This document shows, piece by piece, positions 57,545 through 64,000 of a DNA stretch of 64,000 nucleotides. Made by a program: the position numbers and the translations under genes. This stretch comes from Conoideocrella luteorostrata (lineage: Eukaryota; Ascomycota; Sordariomycetes; Hypocreales; Clavicipitaceae). Under the pieces are notes generated by a model that worked only from the letters and a program-made list of their open reading frames with translations, was not told the DNA's origin and searched no databases. The stretch is from the NCBI GenBank assembly GCA_032433595.1, contig JASWJB010000073.1:1-64000 (forward strand), read 5' to 3'. The first letter of the stretch is position 1, and each line of letters begins with the position of its first letter.

Positions 57545-58815
57545 GGTGAAGACTGCGGCCGTTCTCGTAACTTTTCGGTATTTGTGCTTTCTCTTTTGTT
57601 TTTAAAGTGAGCAAAAAAATAAGTCACGTCAGCTCATGCGTCTCAGGCAGGCAGTCCAACGGTTATTTATATTATTCTCGATTTTTCCTCCCTCCATAAC
57701 CGTCCCATACATGCCTCAAACCCCAAACAGCCAGGCCGAGTTCATGTTCAACCACTCCGCAGTTAGTAGTTAAGCTGGCTACCTAATTAGCCAATGTCGC
57801 AGTGTACACGGTGTCGCAAGTCATAATTAAAGCCGCAGCGGCCCAAGACCCCAAGATCGGACGTGTCCGAAAGATACAAACTGTTCTACGCGGAGTAAGA
57901 CATGGTAATTTCTCACCGTGCCAAGCACCCCCTGCACTCGGGTGTTTGCCTTTTCGATCAGACGGCGCGCCACTTATGCCAATGAGGGAGGGTAGGGCAG
58001 TGTAACTAGACGAATGCTCTTCTCTCGCTGCACATGCCCCTGCGTCGTAAGCCTGGAATGCGTCACGCCACGACGCAAGTTGTTGAATTTGTTTTATTTT
58101 TATTTATTTTTATTTATTTTCATCATCATTATCATTACCATCCGTGCTTGCAATTGGAGGCCGTGGATCCCACGCCCATGCCCAATCTGCCGTATCATGC
58201 AGCCAAGAGCCAAAAACAGTCGCCCTGCTAACTAGAGTTATTTCCTGGTTGGCATGCGCCGACGGCCTGCGACGGTGTCATCTGTGGCTAGCTAGATACT
58301 GGCTTTATTACAGGCGGGTCCGTGTCCGTCTGTCTGTAAATGCGGAGCGCTCCGTTTCGAGACGTGAATTCCCATCGTAGTTTGCACTACGGGGCAGTTT
58401 CATCTTATGTTCAATAGGATGGCACATTCCACAAAACAGTTTTTTTTTTCTCCGGTCTCTGAGCCTCGCCGTTATTTTTAATGCTTTTTTAATATACGGA
58501 GTAGTTAACATTAAACTGTGTGTATTTAAGATCCATGGTGGGGAGGGATTCCGCTGTTTCAGATATTTACGTGTATATAATCCGCACTTATTACGGAGTA
58601 GACGAAAATAACGTTTACAACCAAACAGTCCCAGTCTAATTAACGAATGTTCTACTCCCTCCCTAGGCCTGTAAATGACGTGGCTTTTCACTTGTACCGG
58701 CGGCATTTAACGAATCAGTCTTCGCCCCCAATATGCAGAACAGAACCACCGTGTTGCCCGTAAACTATCTTGTACGGAGTACATTACTTCCCTAATGGCA
58801 ACATGCCGCCTTTCA
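57545..58815. other. Intergenic with three TACGGAGTA copies and an AT-rich run
   Basis: TACGGAGTA at 58,495-58,503, 58,592-58,600 and 58,773-58,781. A T/A simple repeat of TTTTATTTA type at about 58,092-58,130. No supported gene. Confidence 0.5.
57664..57671 (-). promoter_or_regulatory. TATA box of the Kazal gene
   Basis: TATAAATA on the minus strand about 120 bases upstream of the ATG at 57544. Confidence 0.4.
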
Positions 58816-59754
58816 TTACACAGTTGCAGACACTCCCTCGTCAATGCTAATCCCAAACTGACTCACCGCCAGCCCGTAACTCTTCGCCACAGCCTCGCTA
58901 CCGTAAACCCTCATCTCCCGCTCATATGCCTCTGTGATTCCCTCACGATATCCACCTGCCTCGCCCAGCAATCTCCCCAACAGGGCCGAATCCCTGACCG
59001 CCGTGTTGGCGCCGATGCCTCCCGCCGGGGTCATCGAATGGACAGCGTCTCCAATCACAGTGACTCTGGGCTCATTCTTCCACTCGGGCACACCACTGGG
59101 CGTAGAGCAGGTGATTTTCCAGAACGCCGCTTCGGAAGACCTCATCTCGTCGAAGAGGGGCTTCAGTCGCGGATGCCATTTCTCTGTGAGCTTTTTGGCG
59201 ATCCTGGCAGCCGGTTCGCCGATGAGGCTGAAGTCGTCGTTAGGGGCGTTGATCACGCCAGGCTGAGCACCCATTGTCCAACCAAATTCGAGATTGGGGT
59301 CGTCCATATCCCCCGGGCGGACGTTGGTGATGACAAAAATCTTTCCGTCCGGGTTGGTGTTGTCCGCTGCGCGCCAGACACCCTCTCCGAGCTGCTTGAA
59401 TGCGGTGGTTGGTGCTTGGCCGTGGATGCCTCTTGCGCCAGTGTCATAGACCTTTAGTTTCCCCTCTGACAGTTGCCTCGCAACTTTGGAATAGATGCCC
59501 TCGCCGCCGATGAGCATATCTCCTTCTTCGGACTTGGAGCCATCGGCAAAGATGGCCTTGACACCAGAGCCCGTTAATTCGTAGCCCGTAACATGGTGAG
59601 ACCACTTGATGAACGGTTCGCATTCTTCCATGAACAGCTTACGCATGTCGCCTCTAGCAATACCCACAACCTTGCCCTCGCGAGAATGCAGCATCTCCTG
59701 GATCTTCTTTTCGGCATCATCCGCTTTAGAAGAATCATCCGTATTACTAGCTCG

Positions 59755-59789
<35 letters not shown>

Positions 59790-60114
59790 GAGTAGGAGCA
59801 GTAGTAGGAGCACCCTGGGGTACCTCAGAAAGCGGGACTCTCACTCCAGTAATCGCATCCAAGGCCCCAAACCCACCACCGCCCGTTTTGCCGCATTTGT
59901 CCCAGAACTTTTGAAAGCCCTTGGGGCCAAGGACACTTTCGATAGCGTCCAAGCCCTCTGCAGAGAGGCGCAGACGGTAGCCCTGCGCACGGAAAGATAT
60001 AGAGGCATCCCGCTCAAAAATCTGGAAGGGGATGCCGGCACGGAGGAGGGACCTCCCCAACAGGAGCGAGGACAGGCCGGCGCCGGAAATGAGAATTGGC
60101 TTGCTGACGGCCAT
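58816..60114 (-). CDS. FAD-dependent (PHBH-type) monooxygenase, single exon
   Basis: 432 residues. The Rossmann dinucleotide site is at the N-terminus (ILISGAGLSSLLLGRSL, GAG at 11-13, acidic ERD at 34-36). The second motif GIARGDMRKL is at 151-160. The third motif VIGDAVHSMTPAGGIGANTA is at 353-372 (FAD-ribityl GD site). It belongs to the aromatic-hydroxylase/salicylate-hydroxylase-like group; such enzymes hydroxylate aromatic substrates or act in secondary metabolism. Substrate unknown. Residues 101-120 are a Thr/Ala low-complexity insert (PTTTT then seven Ala) encoded by a trinucleotide repeat near 59,753-59,800. No membrane segment. Confidence 0.88.
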
Positions 60115-60920
60115 TATATATATATATATATAAGTGTTGGGGGCTTGATTGAATAAAAAGCACAGGTTCGTATGCTAGACTTGCAAACTTGGGCAGTGGC
60201 AGCTCCCGCGTTTTTATCTGTCGCATCATCCGTAGCTAGATAGATAAGTAAGATCCGTACTGAGTATGATTAATGATGCACGCATGCATACCTGCACCCG
60301 TGGGCTGGTGGTGGTGGGGCGGCTTCGTGACGAATTGGCGCGCGGGCGCCTGACTTGATTTCTAATCGATCATCGATCTTATCGTAGCTGCGAGAACCAA
60401 TAATTACAAGAAATTCATTGTTGATCTCTCGTAGCGGCGTGCGTTTACCGTGCTTGATAACTTTGCGCACTTAGAGTCGTAAGTGAGTGTACAGTACTAC
60501 TCTGTAGACTTCATAGACTACTATTATATGAGTAAGGCGCGGTGGCGGCGGGTACGTCCTGGGAGTCCGCGTTTGGGCATCGACGGTCGTTCGAGCCGCA
60601 TGGCTCGGGCACATACACATTTTCACACATTTCGCCCTTATTCGCGCATTCCAGAATAGTGTTGTTAGCAAGTGCTTTTAGGCATACTTCGCATAGTTAG
60701 TCAGTTTGAAGTAAGAAACTTGAGCCTACTCAGAAACTAGCATCTAGCCAAACTTTTGCAACGGACGATACTTTTTGTACATATTCCCCTGGTCCCGGGA
60801 CGCCGATGAATTCGAAAGTTGTGTAGACGCTGTATTCTTCTTTTTAGCTACACACCAAATTAAGCTCCAAATCCCTATACGCCAAACAGATGATGCGATC
60901 AGTCAAATTTCTATCCATTT
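60115..60920. other. Intergenic, no supported gene
   Basis: A (TA)n microsatellite lies at 60,115-60,132 directly upstream of the monooxygenase start. No gene seen. Confidence 0.5.
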
Positions 60921-63900
60921 TTAGCGAGACTTTTTGCTCTTCTTCGCCTTCTTGCCTGATTTCTCGCCCATTTCTTCCTCGTAAACTTCCGCCGCCGTCT
61001 GGCCAGCCTTTCGCTTTTGCTTTTGCTTTGACTTGACGCTTACAACTGGGTTAGCCTTGCCATCCTTGGTAGCGTTCCTGACTTGCTTTTCGGCCTCCAC
61101 CCACGCCGGCGCATCTCCTTCAATCCCGTACCTGTTTCTAATTGTTAGCGTAAAGTAAAATCATGTTGCTATATAAAAGGCTGAGGCTTACTCTTCCAGA
61201 GGCAAAGAGTCGATGAGCTCTCTTTGCTTTATTTTCAGCGCCTTGAGCGCCTCATCGCCACCCTCCTCTAATTCGTCTTCAAGCGAGGTAGTCAGAGGGG
61301 CGAATCTGTCATCGACAAACTCGTCGTCATGGGCGCCGCTGGCGTTTTCTCTAGACACACCAAGGTCGGCTGCTTGAGGAAGCTCAGCCTCGGCAGAGTT
61401 CGCAACCAAATCGCCGAAATGGGCAGTCACTTTGCGCAGGATCTTGACGAACATGGCCATGAGTTGAGGCACAGGCAGATTTAGCTCTTGCGAAACAACG
61501 TCAACATCCTTGTGCTGTAGCCCAATACCCAACAGTATGCTCTGTTGCACGGAAGTCAACGAAATGTGACGCTTCAATTTCCCGCTAAAGTACAACATAG
61601 CAATATTGGGAACCATGTCCAAAATAACATGGTAGTCAAGCATGTTGTTGGCATACGACTCGAGACGCTTCAAGTCGAACGGCGAAAATTGTCTATCTAG
61701 CTCCGATTTGACCGAGGCTTCGAATTCAGTGGCATCAAGCTTAGCACCTGCGTTGGCCGACTCGTCCAAGCTGATTGCGGTCTTGACAGAGAACTTGTGG
61801 AATTGATACGACAGCAATGACAAGAATCGCTTGTGGAAATCTTTGGCATAGGCCCCAAGCCATCTTCCATCGCCACTAGCATCAAGAGGGCGCAACATCA
61901 CACACGTATGCTCGCCAGTGAGATCGTTGGCAGTCTGTCGAAGGTATACGGGAGAGAATTTAGATCGTTTCCAAAACCTGTGAAGTTCTGGAGTCAGACC
62001 GTAGCTCACACCAATGTAATCGAGAGTCTCGGGTCGTTTCTCCCGTAGCTTGGCGAACAGCGGAGGCATCTGAGATTGATCTCTGACAGTAATCACCTCG
62101 GATCGCAGCGACGTCTTTGCCAGCTCAGCGTCAGTGGCTCTGTGAATTTTTTCCTCCAGAGCCTGGTCGTCATCTTCTGAAATGCTCACAAACCTGCCCT
62201 CGTAGTAGTCCATGAGAAGTTCTAACGCCTTCGTACCATATCCTTTAGAGACATACTCGGGATTTGCGGCAATGCGAACCACACGGGCTCCAGAAAGAGA
62301 AGCAAAGTCTTCATCCTGGAACTGTTTGCTGACAAGCCAGGGGATCAGATCCCCGGATGGTCCCATGCCGCGACTCAAGCCGTTCAATACGCTTTGCCTG
62401 CTAATCTTTCCTTCCAGGGAAACTTGGATGACGCACAGAGGCTCGGGCAGCCTTCCGGTAGCGTCAGCATTAGGCGGCACTAAGACAAACAGCTCATGTG
62501 CCGGGGCGTCACTCATAAGCTGCAAATCATCTGGAGAGTTTTTGTAATGACTGGCAACGCAGAGGGCTACCATCTGCTGCAAAAATGCTTCAGAGACAGG
62601 GTGGTAAGAGAAGAGAGTATCTCGGTTCACCGATAGGAGCTCGCACTGATTAGGATCGGGATAACCGTGGATGTTAGACTTTGTTTTGGGTAGAGTAGCA
62701 TCCAGGCAGAGTAGCTTGTTGAGCCACTTCTCAACTGAGTCACCTTTGGCATATCGGATAGGCTCAGAAAGAGTAATTTCTCGAAGTTTTCTGGCTACCT
62801 GAAACTCTTCCGACCTGGATGCCTTCCCAGTAGATCGATCAGCAATCTCGGTCTGTCCATTTGTGGACGCAGATCGAGACTGCTCTCGAAGCTGCTTGAT
62901 CAGCTTCAGCGACAGCGATCGGCCAGTACCTTCATAGCCGTTAATAGTAGATGCCATAAATACCAGGTAAGGTCCCAGCAGTTTTCGCACGAGAGGCAAG
63001 GGAATGGCTGCAGCCTCATCGATAACCACTAACTCAGCCTGTCCCAGAACGTGGGCATCTTGAGGTCGAATATACTGTATAGTCTGTCGATGATGTCTGT
63101 GAATGTTGACTCTGACAATGGCTTTGTTGAAGTCAGGGTTTGTACTCTGAATAATGGAGTAGTCTGCATGATCAGCGTAGCCCAGCGCGTCGAAACCCTT
63201 GAAAACGAACTCGAACAAAGTCTTCAAGTTTTCGGGCGACGGAGAGGTGATGAAAATATTGCTGTATCCATATGCAACTGCCGCAGCTACAGCAACACCC
63301 ATTGCTGCTGATTTGCCACGGCCTCTGGCAGCCGTCAACGTCACTGTGCTTCGCAGAGTCTTCTCCGAAATAGCTTCAGTGAAGGTCAAGAGAGCCTTGG
63401 CCTGATCAACCGTTTTTGCAAGTTTGATCAGAGATCCCACAGGCTCCCTCTCTTCATTCTCATCCCTGATGTGTTCGAGTTCCAACTCGTTCTCCGTCTT
63501 ATTATCATGCAGATCAGGAGGAGGCAAGGCTTGCACATCCTTGCCTCCAGAAATGGGCAAAACGTTCATCTCATCATCAATAACCAAACAAGAATCGCAT
63601 CGTCCCAATGAAAGCAAAAACCGCTCGTTGAATCGCGCAACTACATCATGGTGCGCCTCGGTACGATATCGAGAGTGGACGTCCATGGACAAGTTGTGTA
63701 GCTGTCGCAAACTGCTCATCCCCTTGAGAAGCATAATGACCAGACCGCCGCCCTCTACCGTCTCGATCGTCTTGGCTAGAATGTTGGGTGTCACAGCTTC
63801 GAAGTCCTGCAGAATACACATGCCAAAAGTTTGTCCCAAGATTTTGTCCGTTTCTTTGTAGTAGGTGTATCGAATATTATTCAGCGAAACGAAAAGCTCA

Positions 63901-64000
63901 AATGCGTCTGCCTCGTTGGCTTCTCGAATGCCTCGCTTGATTTCTTTCTTGATTTTCGTTTCGCGCTTCTTGCGATGACTAGATGTTCCCAAAAACAAAT
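60921..64000 (-). CDS. KRE33: RNA cytidine acetyltransferase NAT10/Kre33, partial (N-terminus outside window)
   Basis: Nucleolar ATP-dependent enzyme making N4-acetylcytidine in 18S rRNA and some tRNAs; essential for small-subunit biogenesis. Exon 61192 onward to the window end plus exon 61131-60921; the 60-nt intron (GTAAGC..AACAG) is phase-checked. About 1,005 codons are present; roughly 75 N-terminal residues lie beyond base 64,000. Seen: SSHRKKRETKIKKEIKRGI; the helicase Walker A AARGRGKSAAMGVA; Walker B LVVIDEAAAIPLPLV; the GNAT acetyl-CoA site VRIAANPEYVSKGYGTKALE; the block SYGLTPELHRFWKRSKFSPVYLRQ; and a Lys-rich C-terminal tail (KKAKKSKKSR) for nucleolar targeting. Strongly conserved single-copy gene, so it marks the core-genome side of the window. 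Confidence 0.95.

Noticed and set aside
59593..60156. 187-codon plus-strand frame opposite the monooxygenase
   Set aside because: Shadow of the real minus-strand gene; low-complexity Ser/Arg runs come from the trinucleotide repeat.

Overview
The window is nuclear DNA of a filamentous ascomycete. The evidence is short (54-116 nt) spliceosomal introns with GTAAGT/GTRNGT donors, CTAAC/CTGAC-like branch sites and CAG/TAG acceptors, plus typical fungal families: Zn2Cys6 factor, HET proteins, GT32 and GT69 glycosyltransferases, DUF3632-like protein and UbiA-type terpene cyclase. The family mix suggests Hypocreales, but that is inference. Exon structures were assembled by hand, and each accepted multi-exon model keeps its frame through to the stop.

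Left part (1-16.6 kb). A seven-exon Zn2Cys6 regulator (minus) has a perfect inverted repeat containing CGG-N7-CCG just upstream of its start. An AT-rich, gene-poor stretch follows, with a dead metallophosphoesterase and a small two-exon gene. Next is a four-exon gene for a 1,275-residue protein with two separate zinc-finger regions. Directly behind it lies a decayed repeat-protein reading frame that runs into a degenerate G-protein-alpha-like domain.

Middle (16.6-42.4 kb). This is accessory territory: an intact GT32 sphingolipid-type mannosyltransferase, a broken GT69 mannosyltransferase, an intact three-exon gene of unknown function (29.1-30.4 kb), and many relics. Between 34.8 and 41.9 kb are remnants of what looks like one dead secondary-metabolite cluster: a Tri3-like acyltransferase with one in-frame stop, a short-chain dehydrogenase with several stops, a UbiA-type membrane terpene cyclase/prenyltransferase with one stop and one frameshift, and a polyketide-synthase carrier domain whose attachment Ser codon reads Phe. 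Upstream of the 29.1 kb gene are four palindromic 13-mers spaced exactly 20 bp apart.

Right part (42.4-64 kb). This part holds most of the intact genes, with conserved or recognisable families: a DUF3632-like protein, a Sec14-like lipid-transfer protein, a HET protein (with a broken HET relic nearby), a DapA-family aldolase convergent with a four-exon dihydroxyacetone kinase, a secreted Kazal-type inhibitor, an FAD monooxygenase, and the rRNA/tRNA cytidine acetyltransferase (NAT10/Kre33), which runs off the window end. The aldolase and kinase may work together in C3/sugar-acid catabolism (inference).

Main message: a conserved right flank next to a region where genes die mostly by single stops and small indels. 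Most stops are compatible with C-to-T change, as expected after RIP or plain neutral decay. Single-base frameshifts in homopolymers also leave assembly error open for some relics.
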